64,000 nt of DNA from Paracoccaceae bacterium (GCA_003605175.1 QWDA01000006.1:124001-188000); one strand, 5' to 3'; positions 1 to 8,845 are shown, numbered from the stretch's first letter. The notes: a model not told the origin generated them from the sequence alone. Numbers and translations: made by a program.

Positions 1-189
1 CGACAGAAGGCAGGCCAAGAGCGCGCCCAGCCAGAGGATCCCCGGCGCGATCCGCGACAGCAGCGCGGTGTCCGGGCCGACGCCGAAGGGCACCAGGGTC
101 ACCACGATCAGGAAGAAGGCCAGCGCCAGGCCAAAGCCCCCGCCCGCCCGGATCGCGAGCTTCAGATCGCGGAGGAGGAGCGCGTTCAC
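1..189 (-). CDS. ccmB: Haem exporter subunit CcmB (N-terminal part, cut by window edge)
   Basis: Only the first 63 codons lie in the window. The protein begins [17 protein letters not shown] and continues into hydrophobic segments, which is the usual start of CcmB, the membrane subunit of the CcmABCD complex needed for cytochrome c maturation. The GTG start at 189 overlaps the TGA stop of ccmA by four bases (GTGA), so translation is probably coupled to ccmA. The rest of the gene lies beyond position 1. Confidence 0.85.
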   Translation of the reverse strand, partial: MNALLLRDLKLAIRAGGGFGLALAFFLIVVTLVPFGVGPDTALLSRIAPGILWLGALLACLLS

Positions 190-812
190 TCGACCGCCTC
201 GTCGAAACCGCTGCGCTCGGCACCGGCGGCGGGCCGCGCCCGGAACGGCATCAGGTCGAGCGTCTCGGCCTCGGGCAGGCCCAGGTCGATATGGGTCGCC
301 AGAACCGCGATCCCGCCCTCGGCCAGATGCGCGCGCACCGTCCGGGCGAACAGCGCCACCGCCGTCGCGTCCAGCGACACCGTGGGCTCGTCGAGAATCC
401 AGATCGGCCGCCCGGTGACCAGAAGCCGCGCCAGCCCCAGCCGCCGCTTCTGCCCGGCCGACAGGTTCTGCGCCATCCGCCCCGCCAGCTCGGTCAGTTC
501 GAACGCCTCTAGCGCTGTCGCCATCGACCGCCGGCCATGGAGCGCCGCCCAGAAGGCCAGGTTCTCCGCCACGGTCAGCGTCGGCTTCAGCCCGTCGGCA
601 TGGGCCGCATAGGCCATGCTCTCGGGCGCGACCGCGATCTCGCCCGCCACCGGCGGCTGCAAGCCCGCAAGCGTCCTGAGAAGCGTCGTCTTGCCCGACC
701 CGTTCGGCCCCCGCAGCACCAGCGCCTGCCCCGGCGCGAGCGCGAAGCTCACCCCTTCGAGCAGGATCGCGCCGCCACGGGCGCAGGCCAGTCCGGAGAC
801 CTTCAGTTCCAT
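186..812 (-). CDS. ccmA: Haem exporter ATP-binding protein CcmA
   Basis: This 208-residue ABC ATPase powers the CcmAB part of the cytochrome c maturation system at the cytoplasmic face of the inner membrane. Walker A is GPNGSGKTT (residues 35-43), the signature is LSAGQKRR (117-124) and Walker B is WILDEP (138-143). The LSAGQKRR form of the signature is typical of CcmA. The start is placed at the ATG encoding MELKVSGL (812), which gives the normal CcmA length. A longer upstream frame exists but looks non-coding. ccmB follows with a four-base overlap. The gene lies downstream of metK on the same strand, 87 bp away, with a GC-rich inverted repeat between them. Confidence 0.9.
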   Translation of the reverse strand: MELKVSGLACARGGAILLEGVSFALAPGQALVLRGPNGSGKTTLLRTLAGLQPPVAGEIAVAPESMAYAAHADGLKPTLTVAENLAFWAALHGRRSMATALEAFELTELAGRMAQNLSAGQKRRLGLARLLVTGRPIWILDEPTVSLDATAVALFARTVRAHLAEGGIAVLATHIDLGLPEAETLDLMPFRARPAAGAERSGFDEAVE

Positions 813-899
813 GAAACCCGGCTTAGGCGAAACCCCGCCGGGATGCGACATCATTCGGCGGATGCGCCCCGGCCCCGCCACGCGCGCCGGGGCCCGGTC

Positions 900-2066
900 T
901 CAGACCGCCTTCTTCAGCGCCTCGACCAGATCGGTCTTTTCCCAGGAAAAGCCGCCATCGTTCTCTGGCGCCCGGCCGAAATGGCCATAGGCCGCGGTCC
1001 GCGCATAGATCGGCCGGTTGAGCTGCAGATGCTCGCGGATGCCGCGCGGCGAAAGATCCATCACCCTCGGGATCGCCGCCTCGATCGCCGCCTCGTCCAC
1101 CGTGCCGGTGCCGTGCAGGTCGGCATAGATCGATAGGGGCTTCGCCACGCCGATCGCGTAGGAGACCTGCAGGGTGCAGCGCTTGGCCAGCCCCGCTGCG
1201 ACCACGTTCTTCGCGAGGTACCGCGCCGCATAGGCCGCCGAGCGGTCCACCTTGGTCGGGTCCTTGCCCGAGAACGCCCCGCCCCCGTGCGGCGCCGCGC
1301 CGCCATAGGTGTCGACGATGATCTTGCGGCCCGTGAGCCCCGCATCGCCATCCGGCCCGCCGATCACGAAGGTGCCGGTCGGGTTGACCCACCACTCGGT
1401 CTTGTCGGTGAACCATTCGTTCGGCACCACCTCTCGGATATAGGGCTCCACGATGGCGCGGATGTCGTCGGAGGTCTGGTCCTCGCTCGCATGCTGCGTG
1501 GAGAGCACGATCGAGGTCACCTCGACCGGCAGCCCGTCCTCGTAGCGTAGCGAAAGCTGCGACTTGGCGTCGGGGCGCAGCGTCGGCTCGGCGCCGGATT
1601 TCCGCGCCTCCGCCAGCCGCTTCAGGATCTTGTGGGCATAATCGATCGGCGCCGGCATCAGGTCGGGCGTCTCGTCGACCGCATAGCCGAACATGATCCC
1701 CTGGTCGCCCGCGCCGTCCTTGTCGACGCCCTGGGCGATATGCGCCGATTGCTCGTGCAGGAAGTTCAGGACATGGCAGGTGTTCCAGTGGAACTTGTCC
1801 TGCTCGTAGCCGATATCCTTGATGCAGTCCCGGGCGATCTCGCCGATCCGGCCCATGAAATGCTTGAGACGGTCGGTGTCGGAAAGGCCGACCTCGCCGC
1901 CGACAACCACCATGCCCGAGGTTGCGAAGGTCTCGCAGGCGACGCGGGCATTTGCCTCCTCGGTCAGGAAGGCGTCGAGCACCGCATCGGAAATCCGGTC
2001 GCAAACCTTGTCGGGATGGCCCTCCGAAACGGATTCGGAGGTGAAGATGTAATTCTGCCGGGACAT
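900..2066 (-). CDS. metK: S-adenosylmethionine synthase
   Basis: This 388-residue enzyme makes S-adenosylmethionine from methionine and ATP in the cytoplasm. It starts [20 protein letters not shown], with the conserved GHPDK at residues 16-20. It also has the glycine-rich GGGAFSGKD phosphate-binding motif and a length normal for the family. The ATG at 2066 is preceded by a leader that matches the SAM/SAH riboswitch, which both confirms the identity and gives the likely control: high SAM or SAH hides the ribosome-binding site. A separate promoter lies over the end of lnt, so metK can be transcribed independently of the lnt chain upstream. In many Rhodobacteraceae trmB follows metK; here ccmA follows instead. 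Confidence 0.97.
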   Translation of the reverse strand: MSRQNYIFTSESVSEGHPDKVCDRISDAVLDAFLTEEANARVACETFATSGMVVVGGEVGLSDTDRLKHFMGRIGEIARDCIKDIGYEQDKFHWNTCHVLNFLHEQSAHIAQGVDKDGAGDQGIMFGYAVDETPDLMPAPIDYAHKILKRLAEARKSGAEPTLRPDAKSQLSLRYEDGLPVEVTSIVLSTQHASEDQTSDDIRAIVEPYIREVVPNEWFTDKTEWWVNPTGTFVIGGPDGDAGLTGRKIIVDTYGGAAPHGGGAFSGKDPTKVDRSAAYAARYLAKNVVAAGLAKRCTLQVSYAIGVAKPLSIYADLHGTGTVDEAAIEAAIPRVMDLSPRGIREHLQLNRPIYARTAAYGHFGRAPENDGGFSWEKTDLVEALKKAV

Positions 2067-2072
2067 GAAAAA

Positions 2073-2117
2073 TGCTCCATTGATGTCTTAGCCGTCACGC
2101 CAGGAAGCCGTTGTGAC
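2073..2117 (-). promoter_or_regulatory. SAM/SAH riboswitch in the metK leader
   Basis: Reading the minus strand, the leader contains GTCACAACGGCTTCC, then TGGCGTGAC, a short linker and AATGGAGCA just ahead of the metK ATG at 2066. GTCAC (2117-2113) pairs with GTGAC (2098-2094) as the first stem, and the GGCTTCC loop can pair with GGAGC as the pseudoknot. GGAGC is also the Shine-Dalgarno sequence, so ligand binding would block translation. This matches the published SAM/SAH riboswitch class of Rhodobacterales as I remember it. The core looks intact. Confidence 0.93.
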
Positions 2118-2129
2118 AGCGCGACAGCC

Positions 2130-2158
2130 CGGTTACGCCCGCCGTGCCCTTCGGTCAA
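2130..2158 (-). promoter_or_regulatory. Probable metK promoter
   Basis: On the minus strand a -35 TTGACC (2158-2153) is followed after exactly 17 bases by TAACCG (2135-2130). Transcription would start near 2123, a few bases before the riboswitch begins at 2117. That spacing supports the call. The -35 box overlaps the last codons of lnt. Confidence 0.6.
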
Positions 2159-3675
2159 TCTGTTTTTCGCAGGCGCAGAACGCTGCCCAAACCGATCAGA
2201 AACAATGCCAGCAGCACCGCCGGTCCGTCGCCCGTCCTGCCATAGAGCGTCGGCGGCGCCGGCGGCGGCAGCGCCACATCGGCATAGCCCGCCGAATTCA
2301 GGGGAATCACCCTGGTGACGCGCCCCAAGGCATCGACCACGCCCGAAATCCCGGTATTGGCGACCCGCACCAGCGGCAGCCCCTGTTCCACTGCCCGCAC
2401 CCGCGCCTGGGCGAAATGCTGCTGCGGTCCGGCGAAATTGCCGAACCATGCGTCATTCGTCACCTGAAGGAGGAAATCCGGCCGCTCCGGCGCCGCCGCC
2501 ACGTCCTGCGGAAAGATCGCCTCGTAGCAGATCAGCGGCAGCGCCCGCCCCGCCCTCCCGAAATCCAGGAGCTTCGGGCCGCCGCCTGCGGAAAACCCCT
2601 GCCCGTCCCGCGTCGCGAAACCGGTGATCCCGAGTTTCGCCGCCAGATCGCCGAACGGCACGTATTCGCCGAACGGCACCAGGTGGTGCTTGTCGTAGAG
2701 CTGCATGATCTCGCCCGTGGCGTCCATCACGCCCAGGCTGTTGAACACCCGCCGTCCGTCCCAGCGCGGGAACCCCACCGCCAGGGTCACGCCATCCGCC
2801 GCCTCGGCCACCATCTCGCGGGCCAGCGCATGCTCGGCCAGATCCCATGGCACCGCCGTCTCGGGCCAGACGATCAGCGCGGGCCGGGGCGCGGCGGCGC
2901 TGTACTCGAGCTGCCGGTGGAAGAAGGCGTTGACCTTCTCCGGGTCCCACTTGTCGCGCTGCGGCGCGTCGGGCTGCACCAGCCGGACCAGCACCGGCGC
3001 CCCCTGCCGCGCGGTCGGCGCGACCGTCGGCGCGACCAGAAGCCCCGCGAAGCCGAGCGCCAGCAGCGCCGGCGGCAGGGTCGAGACCCAGCTCTGCCGG
3101 ATCAGCGCCACGCCGATCAGCGCCGAAAGGGCCAATGTCAGGAGCGTCACCCCGTAAGGGCCGATCTCGGCGAAAAGCTTCAGGGCCGGCGTCTCGGTCC
3201 AGGCATAGGCGGGAAGCGCCCAGGGAAAGCCGGTCAGCACATGCCCCCGCGCGTACTCGGCCAGCGCCATCGCCCCCGACCAGGCCAGCGCCAGCGCGAA
3301 GGGCCCCCGCGCCAGCCCTCGCGCCAGGGCCGCAGCGGCGCCCCAGAACAAGGCCAGCCCCCCGGCAAGCAGCACCACCGCGAATGGCGCCATCCAGCCA
3401 TGCCGCGCCACGTCGACCAGGAAGGGCTCGACGATCCAGTGCAGCGACAGCGCGAAATACCCAGCTCCGAAGGCCCAGCCGATCCAGAACGCCCGCCGCC
3501 ATGTGTCCGCCCGTGCGACCAGAAGGAACGCCACCAAAAGCCCCGCCAGCGTCGCCACCCAGAGCGCGAAGGGCACATGCCCGAGCCCCGCGACCAATCC
3601 GGAGAGCCCGGCCAGGACAATGTCCAGGCCATGCCGGGACGCCGCCGCCTCCTCCGGCACCGACAGGTCAGCCAT
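2155..3675 (-). CDS. lnt: Apolipoprotein N-acyltransferase
   Basis: This 506-residue inner-membrane enzyme adds the third acyl chain to lipoproteins. The N-terminal half has about six to seven hydrophobic segments; the C-terminal half is a nitrilase-fold domain. The catalytic triad can be placed at E272 (WPETAVPW), K329 (YDKHHLVPFGEY) and C383 (ICYEAIFP), close to E267/K335/C387 of the E. coli enzyme. The start is set at ATG 3675 (MADLSVPEE), which overlaps the end of corC by eight bases. A longer frame upstream would lie inside corC. It is the last gene of the lldD-ybeY-corC-lnt chain. The ybeY-corC-lnt order is common in proteobacteria. Confidence 0.95.
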   Translation of the reverse strand: MADLSVPEEAAASRHGLDIVLAGLSGLVAGLGHVPFALWVATLAGLLVAFLLVARADTWRRAFWIGWAFGAGYFALSLHWIVEPFLVDVARHGWMAPFAVVLLAGGLALFWGAAAALARGLARGPFALALAWSGAMALAEYARGHVLTGFPWALPAYAWTETPALKLFAEIGPYGVTLLTLALSALIGVALIRQSWVSTLPPALLALGFAGLLVAPTVAPTARQGAPVLVRLVQPDAPQRDKWDPEKVNAFFHRQLEYSAAAPRPALIVWPETAVPWDLAEHALAREMVAEAADGVTLAVGFPRWDGRRVFNSLGVMDATGEIMQLYDKHHLVPFGEYVPFGDLAAKLGITGFATRDGQGFSAGGGPKLLDFGRAGRALPLICYEAIFPQDVAAAPERPDFLLQVTNDAWFGNFAGPQQHFAQARVRAVEQGLPLVRVANTGISGVVDALGRVTRVIPLNSAGYADVALPPPAPPTLYGRTGDGPAVLLALFLIGLGSVLRLRKTD

Positions 3676-4573
3676 GCGCCGCCGACTTGCCGCTGGTCCG
3701 CACCCGAAGACGCTTGATCTTGCGCGGATCGGCATCGACCACCTCGAACTCGAGCCCGTCGGGATGCGGGATCACCTCGCCACGCGCCGGCACCCGTCCC
3801 GCCAGCATGAAGACCAGCCCGCCCAGCGTGTCGATCTCCTCCTGGTCCTCGTCATCGGCCAGCGTCCGGCCGATCTCGGCCTCGAACTCGTCCAAGGGCG
3901 TTTTCGCCTGCGCCAGGTAGCAGCCCGGCTTCTCCTCGGTCCAGTAGCGCCCCTCGGCGATGTCGTGCTCGTCCTCGATCTCGCCGATCACCTGCTCGAT
4001 CAGGTCCTCGATGGTCACCAGCCCGTCGACGCCGCCATATTCGTCGATCACCAGCGCCATATGCATCCGCTCCGACTGCATCTTCGTCAGGAGCATCCCG
4101 ATCGGCATCGACGGCGGCGCGTAGAGCAGCGGCCGCAGCATCCCTTGCAGATTGTACCGCCCGCCCTTGCCGTTGAAGCCGTGGCTCAGCGCGAAATCCT
4201 TCAGGTGCACCATGCCGACAGGCGTATCCAGCGTGCCGCGATAGACCGGCAGCCGCGACATGCCGCTCTCGCGGAACACCTCGACCAGATCGTCCTTCTT
4301 GATGTCCGAGGGCACCGAGACGATCTCGGCGCGCGGCAGCATCACGTCCTCGACGCGCATCCGCCGCAGGTTCCCGAGGCTCGGCGGCGCCGAGCCGTTG
4401 GCCCGCGCCTCGCCGGCGCCGCTCGCGGCGGCGTCAGCATCCTCCGAACCGGAAAAGACCGAGAAAAAACGTGTGAAGAATCCCTGCGACCCGCTTTCGC
4501 TGTCGTCGCCCTGTGCCTCACCCTCCCGCGCGCCCTGCGCTGCGGTAGAGGAGCCGTCCTGATCGTCGCCCAT
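3668..4573 (-). CDS. corC: CorC/HlyC-family CBS-domain protein
   Basis: This 301-residue protein has an acidic, low-complexity N-terminus (about 1-60), two CBS domains (about 75-205) and a C-terminal CorC_HlyC domain (about 215-295). It has no membrane domain, so it belongs to the soluble short CorC type rather than the membrane-anchored CNNM type. Members are linked to Mg/Co efflux or membrane integrity; the precise role is unsettled. The ATG at 4573 has a strong GGAAAGGAC ribosome-binding site. A longer in-frame extension runs back to 4648 but lacks such a site. ybeY lies 43 bp upstream and lnt overlaps downstream. Confidence 0.9.
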   Translation of the reverse strand: MGDDQDGSSTAAQGAREGEAQGDDSESGSQGFFTRFFSVFSGSEDADAAASGAGEARANGSAPPSLGNLRRMRVEDVMLPRAEIVSVPSDIKKDDLVEVFRESGMSRLPVYRGTLDTPVGMVHLKDFALSHGFNGKGGRYNLQGMLRPLLYAPPSMPIGMLLTKMQSERMHMALVIDEYGGVDGLVTIEDLIEQVIGEIEDEHDIAEGRYWTEEKPGCYLAQAKTPLDEFEAEIGRTLADDEDQEEIDTLGGLVFMLAGRVPARGEVIPHPDGLEFEVVDADPRKIKRLRVRTSGKSAAHG

Positions 4574-4616
4574 TCGTCCTTTCCAGTTGCAGCCGCCACG
4601 CCGGGCCACCCGCCCG

Positions 4617-5099
4617 TCAATATGGGTCCTCGACCCCCAATGTGGCAAGTATCTCGACCTCTATCGATTCCATGAGGCCGGCATCGGCCTCCTCGATGTG
4701 GTCGTAGCCCAGCAAATGCAACACCCCGTGAACGAGAAGATGCGTCACATGTGCCTCGAAGGTCAGCCCTGCCTCGGCCGCCTCGGCCGCGCAGGTCTCG
4801 TAGGCGATGGCGATATCGCCCAGTTCCGGCTCCTCCGGATCGGGCGGCGCGGGCACGCCGCCCGGCACCTCCGCCCCGCGCTCCTCCGACGGCCAGGACA
4901 GCACGTTCGTCGGCCGGGGCTTGTCGCGGAACGTGCCGTTCAGCTCCGCGATCCGCGCATCGTCGCAGCCCAGGAGGCTGACCTCGAATTCCCCCGCAAG
5001 CCCTTGATGCGCCAGCACGGCCGCCACCGCCGCCTCGGCCAGCCCGGTCAGCCCCGCCGCCGCCCAGCGCGCGTCCTCGGCCTCGACCTCGACGCTCAT
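4617..5099 (-). CDS. ybeY: Endoribonuclease YbeY (rRNA maturation factor)
   Basis: This 160-residue protein carries the YbeY zinc signature HGVLHLLGYDH, with the three histidines at about 124, 128 and 134. YbeY takes part in 16S rRNA 3' maturation and ribosome quality control. The ATG at 5099 overlaps the stop of lldD as ATGA, implying translational coupling. In most Rhodobacteraceae the upstream neighbour is phoH; here it is lldD, so this junction is rearranged. Confidence 0.95.
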   Translation of the reverse strand: MSVEVEAEDARWAAAGLTGLAEAAVAAVLAHQGLAGEFEVSLLGCDDARIAELNGTFRDKPRPTNVLSWPSEERGAEVPGGVPAPPDPEEPELGDIAIAYETCAAEAAEAGLTFEAHVTHLLVHGVLHLLGYDHIEEADAGLMESIEVEILATLGVEDPY

Positions 5100-6265
5100 G
5101 CGCCGGCCCAACGCCCCTCGAAATCCTCCGGGATCAGCAGTACATCGCGCCCCAGATCCTTCACGTCGCGCCGCCCGCAGAGCGCCATCGTGGTATCGAG
5201 TTCCTTCTGGATCACCTCCAGCGCGGCGGTCACGCCCTCCTGCCCCATCGCGCCTAGCCCGTAGACGAAGGCGCGGCCGATCATCGTGCCGGTCGCCCCC
5301 ATCGCCAGCGCCTTCAACACGTCCTGACCCGAGCGGATCCCCGAATCGAGCCAGACCTCCGAACGCCCCCCCACCGCGTCCAGCACCGCCGGCAGCATCC
5401 GGATCGACGACAGGGCCCCGTCAAGCTGCCGCCCGCCATGGTTCGACACCACGATCGCGTCGGCCCCCAGCTCCGCCGCCCGCTTCGCGTCCTCCGGATC
5501 GAGGATCCCCTTAAGGATCACCTTGCCACCCCATAGCTCCATCAGCCGCGCGACCTTGTCCCAGTCGAGCGCGGGGTCGAACTGCTCCGCCGTCCAGGAC
5601 GCCAGCGACGACGTGTCCGCCACACCCTTCGCATGGCCGACGATATTGCCGAAATTCCGCCGGCTCGCGCCCAGCATCCCGATCCCCCAGCGCCATTTCG
5701 TCGCGAGGTTCAGCATCGTCTTCACGGTCGGCTTCGGCGGCGCCGAAAGCCCGTTCTTCAGATCCCTGTGCCGCTGCCCCAGGATCTGCAGATCCAACGT
5801 GATCACCAGCGCCGAACAGCCCGCCGCCTTGGCCCGCTCGATCAGGTTCGCGGTGAAATCGGTGTCCTTCATCGTGTAGAGCTGGAACCAGAACGGCGTC
5901 GAAGTCGCCGCCGCCACCTCCTCGATCGAGTTGATCGACATGGTCGACAGCGTGAACGGCACCCCGAACTTCTCCGCCGCCCTGGCCGCGCGGATCTCGC
6001 CATCGGCATGCTGCATGCCCGTAAGCCCCACCGGCGCCAGCGCCACCGGCATCGCCACCTTCTGGCCCGCCATGGTGCTCTCGGTGGTGCGGTTCGTCAT
6101 GTCCACCGCCACCCGTTGCCGCAGCCGGATCAGGTCGAAATCCGAGCTGTTCTCGCGGAAGGTCTGTTCGGTCCAACTGCCCGACTCGCAGTAATCGTAG
6201 AACATCTTCGGCACGCGCCGGCGGTAGAGGCGTTTCAGATCCTCGATCTCGGTGATGACGGGCAT
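5096..6265 (-). CDS. lldD: FMN-dependent L-lactate dehydrogenase (alpha-hydroxy-acid oxidase family)
   Basis: This 389-residue flavoprotein fits the family that oxidises L-lactate to pyruvate and passes electrons to the respiratory chain. The catalytic histidine is H276 in SNHGGRQLDGA. SGIRSGQD and GRAFVYGLGAMG form the FMN phosphate-binding end. The start is ATG 6265 (MPVITEIEDL); in-frame codons further upstream run into the divergent promoter region. It heads the lldD-ybeY-corC-lnt chain. Other 2-hydroxy acids such as glycolate or mandelate are possible substrates, since family members are hard to separate by eye. Lactate is the best guess. Confidence 0.87.
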   Translation of the reverse strand: MPVITEIEDLKRLYRRRVPKMFYDYCESGSWTEQTFRENSSDFDLIRLRQRVAVDMTNRTTESTMAGQKVAMPVALAPVGLTGMQHADGEIRAARAAEKFGVPFTLSTMSINSIEEVAAATSTPFWFQLYTMKDTDFTANLIERAKAAGCSALVITLDLQILGQRHRDLKNGLSAPPKPTVKTMLNLATKWRWGIGMLGASRRNFGNIVGHAKGVADTSSLASWTAEQFDPALDWDKVARLMELWGGKVILKGILDPEDAKRAAELGADAIVVSNHGGRQLDGALSSIRMLPAVLDAVGGRSEVWLDSGIRSGQDVLKALAMGATGTMIGRAFVYGLGAMGQEGVTAALEVIQKELDTTMALCGRRDVKDLGRDVLLIPEDFEGRWAGA

Positions 6266-6374
6266 GGCGCGCGGACTCCCTTGGAACGTCCCGGCCACTA
6301 TTGCCAATGCCCGGCGCCGCGACAATGCCACCCGGCTTGACCTCGCCCGCCGATCTGCCCCAAGACCCCCGCCC

Positions 6375-7088
6375 ATGGAGAGCAACCACCCCAAGGGCGC
6401 GCCCTGGCGCAATTTCTACGGCCGGCGGCACGGCAAGACGCTGAAACCGGCGCAGCGCGACTATCTCGACGAGGATCTCGCCGGGCTCTCTCCCGGCGCG
6501 GTCGACTGGGAAGAGAACCCCGAGCGCGCGCCCCTCGATCTCGCCGCCCTGTTCGGCGCCCGCCCGCTCTGGCTCGAGATCGGCTTCGGCGGCGGCGAGC
6601 ATCTCGTCCACCAGGCCGCGCGCAACCCCGATATCGGCCTGATCGGCTGCGAACCCTTCATCAACGGCGTCGCCATGCTCCTCGGCAAGATCCGCAGGGC
6701 CGGCATCACCAATCTCCGCGTCCACCCCGGCGACGCCCGCGACCTCTTCGACGTGCTCCCCGAAGCCTCCGTCGCGAAGGCCTTCCTGCTCTACCCCGAC
6801 CCCTGGCCGAAGAAGCGCCACCACCGCCGCCGCTTCGTGACGCCCGAACACCTCGCCCCCCTCGCTCGTGTCATGGCCCCCGGCGCCGAGCTCCGCATCG
6901 CCACCGACATCCCCGATTACGTGCGCCAGACGCTGATCGAGGTGCCTCGCGCCGGGTTCGACTGGCTGGCCGAAGGCCCCGCCGACTGGCGCCAGCCATG
7001 GGAGGACTGGCTCTCGACCCGTTACGAGCAGAAGGCGCTCCGCGAAGGCCGCATGCCCCATTACCTGACCTTCCGCCGCCGCGGATAG
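6375..7088 (+). CDS. trmB: tRNA (guanine-N7-)-methyltransferase
   Basis: This 237-residue SAM-dependent enzyme makes m7G46 in tRNA variable loops. GFGGGEH near residue 70 is the SAM-binding loop, and YPDPWPKKRHHRRRF is the TrmB signature. The start is ATG 6375 (MESNHPKGAPWRNFYGRR). It is divergent from lldD, with 109 bp between the two start codons. In related genomes trmB often follows metK; here it lies about 4.3 kb away on the other strand. Confidence 0.95.
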   Translation: MESNHPKGAPWRNFYGRRHGKTLKPAQRDYLDEDLAGLSPGAVDWEENPERAPLDLAALFGARPLWLEIGFGGGEHLVHQAARNPDIGLIGCEPFINGVAMLLGKIRRAGITNLRVHPGDARDLFDVLPEASVAKAFLLYPDPWPKKRHHRRRFVTPEHLAPLARVMAPGAELRIATDIPDYVRQTLIEVPRAGFDWLAEGPADWRQPWEDWLSTRYEQKALREGRMPHYLTFRRRG

Positions 7089-7430
7089 CCGCCTCTCTCG
7101 CGCACCCGCCTGAATTCTGCATGCCAGATTGCTTCCATGGCGCCAGGCGTCACCGGCAAGGGAGATACATGGCCGGCAGGGAGAGCGCCGAACCAGATCG
7201 CCGGTCCCGCCCGGTCCGGGCGGCGGAAGCGATCAACGAATGGGCTGTCGAGAAGGGCCGCTTCCTGGCGCAGGCCTGATCTTCACCAGGACCGGCCTGC
7301 CGCCGCGCCGCTTCATCTGGCCGGAAACACTCTGTGGGCCGACCGCAGGGAGGGGGCAAAACCCAATCGCGTCATGTAGAGCGCGCAGATCGAGACATCG
7401 AACGGCCGCCACCCGGCGGGGGCGACATGC
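7089..7430. other. 342-bp intergenic stretch with one possible small gene
   Basis: No recognisable gene was found. A 36-codon frame at 7169-7279 (+) begins MAGRESAEP, ends EKGRFLAQA and has a good AGGGAG ribosome-binding site five bases before its ATG. It could be a real small protein or the remains of a truncated gene; I do not recognise it. This is also the left edge of the segment that looks acquired. Confidence 0.3.
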
Positions 7431-7805
7431 TCAGCCGGCTGCGCCACCCTCGTCGAAACACCTGCGTGCGGCGGCGATCTCGTCGAGGTGGCGCGCCGCC
7501 CAGCCGGCCAGAGGCGCGATCTGGTGCATCAGTGACATACCCAGCGCGGTCAAATCGTAATCGACCCGCGGCGGCGTCGACGGTGTGACCGTGCGCGACA
7601 CGAGCCCGTCACGCTCCAGCTTCCGCAAGGTCTGGGTCAGCATCTTCTGCGAGATATCCGGGATGTCCCGCCGCAGGGCGGAAAACCGGCGTGCCCCCCC
7701 GCTCAAGTCGATCAGGATCAGGATCGACCATTTGTCGCCCACATCGGTCAGGATCTGCCGGACCGGGCAGCGCTCGACCGGGGTGCTGGTCAGGATGTCT
7801 CTCAT
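7431..7805 (-). CDS. HxlR-family transcriptional regulator
   Basis: This 124-residue winged-helix protein has the HxlR layout: [19 protein letters not shown] at the N-terminus, then the recognition helix region [19 protein letters not shown] and the wing ending VDYDLTALG. HxlR proteins often sense reactive electrophiles, aldehydes or quinones through a cysteine; a conserved-position cysteine is C13. It is divergent from the hydrolase at 7899 across a 93-bp gap that holds a direct repeat. It therefore probably controls the hydrolase, the flavoprotein and itself. Confidence 0.88.
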   Translation of the reverse strand: MRDILTSTPVERCPVRQILTDVGDKWSILILIDLSGGARRFSALRRDIPDISQKMLTQTLRKLERDGLVSRTVTPSTPPRVDYDLTALGMSLMHQIAPLAGWAARHLDEIAAARRCFDEGGAAG

Positions 7806-7810
7806 GTCGC

Positions 7811-7878
7811 GGTTACCAAAAAGTGCCGTCTTCCACGGAAGCTAGGTCTCTACTACGCCCTTGGTATCAAAAATGCAC
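7811..7878. promoter_or_regulatory. Divergent control region with direct repeat (candidate HxlR operators)
   Basis: Two similar blocks lie between the divergent starts: GGTTACCAAAAAGTGC at 7811-7826 and GGTATCAAAAATGCAC at 7863-7878. They are 52 bp apart, about five helical turns, and in the same orientation. The GGTWWC-plus-A-tract pattern suits a HxlR dimer site. The second copy lies just ahead of the ribosome-binding site AAAAGGATG of the gene at 7899. Confidence 0.45.
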
Positions 7879-7898
7879 TTACTTGAAAAGGATGAAAA

Positions 7899-8780
7899 AT
7901 GTTCCTGCTCGACCGGCGAAACTTCCTTCAAATCACCGCCGGCACCGCGGCTGCCAGCCTGCTGCCCGGCTCCGCCATGGCCCGTGTCGGCAATGCCGAG
8001 GTCTTCACCTCGGATGAAGCGGGATTGCTGGTCGACAGCACCGTCATCATGGGCGAGCGTTCGGCGGTTCTGGTGGATGCGCAGTTCACGGCCGGCCATG
8101 CCGCCCTGCTTGCCGACATGATCGCGGCGACGGGCCGGCGGCTGGAAAGCATCCTGATCACCCATTACCACCCTGATCACCTGCTGGGCCTGCCGATCCT
8201 GCTGGACCGGTTTCCCGAAGCGCGCGCCTATGCGCAGGCCGATGTCCAGGCCTTCATCGCGCAGGTGGCCGGGCCGATGCATGCCCAGATCGCAGGCGGC
8301 GCGCCTGCCGGTGTCTTTGCCGACCGCGTCGTGGTGCCCGACGTTCTCGGGGCCGACCATCTGATGCTTGAAGGCGAGCGGCTCGAGATCCTGCCGCCCA
8401 TGGCAGGCGATACCGCGCTGATCACGCCGGTGCATGTGCCCGGCCTCGATACCCTGATCGCTGCAGACATTGCCTATATCGACACCCATCTGTGGATGGA
8501 GGAAGCGGCCGCCCCCGGTGGCGTCGAGGCATGGCGCGCCAGCGTGGCGCAGTTGCGCGCGATCGGGGCGGGTACGGTCATCCCCGGCCACCGCAAGCCG
8601 GGCAGTGCGAATGATGCCGGCGCGTTCGATGCGACCATCGCCTATCTCGACCATTGGGACGCCGCGCGCGCGGCCTCGACCAATGCCGACGAATTCCGCG
8701 CGAGGCTCCTCGAAGGGACCGGCGATCTGGGCTTTGCCTTTGCCGTCGACCGGGCCGTGGCCGCGGCCTTTCCGGGCTAG
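7899..8780 (+). CDS. Tat-exported metallo-beta-lactamase-fold hydrolase
   Basis: This 293-residue protein starts MFLLDRRNFLQITAG, a twin-arginine signal with RRNFLQ followed by a hydrophobic stretch and an AMA cleavage site near residue 28. It is therefore probably periplasmic. The zinc motif HYHPDH is at residues 89-94, and later family positions are VHVPGLDT and IPGHRKPG. The overall form suggests a quinoprotein-relay-type or SoxH-like MBL hydrolase rather than an antibiotic beta-lactamase. It is followed after 65 bp by the VAO-type flavoprotein and probably co-transcribed with it. The substrate is unknown. Confidence 0.8.
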   Translation: MFLLDRRNFLQITAGTAAASLLPGSAMARVGNAEVFTSDEAGLLVDSTVIMGERSAVLVDAQFTAGHAALLADMIAATGRRLESILITHYHPDHLLGLPILLDRFPEARAYAQADVQAFIAQVAGPMHAQIAGGAPAGVFADRVVVPDVLGADHLMLEGERLEILPPMAGDTALITPVHVPGLDTLIAADIAYIDTHLWMEEAAAPGGVEAWRASVAQLRAIGAGTVIPGHRKPGSANDAGAFDATIAYLDHWDAARAASTNADEFRARLLEGTGDLGFAFAVDRAVAAAFPG

Positions 8781-8845
8781 GCACGACGCGAGGGAGGGCC
8801 AGGCACCGCGCCGTCCAAGATATCAGCTCAAACCGGGAGGAAACC

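Noticed and set aside
5098-5514. A plus-strand 138-codon Arg/Pro-rich frame over the lldD end
   Set aside because: It is a shadow of lldD with no ribosome-binding site and no protein-like composition.
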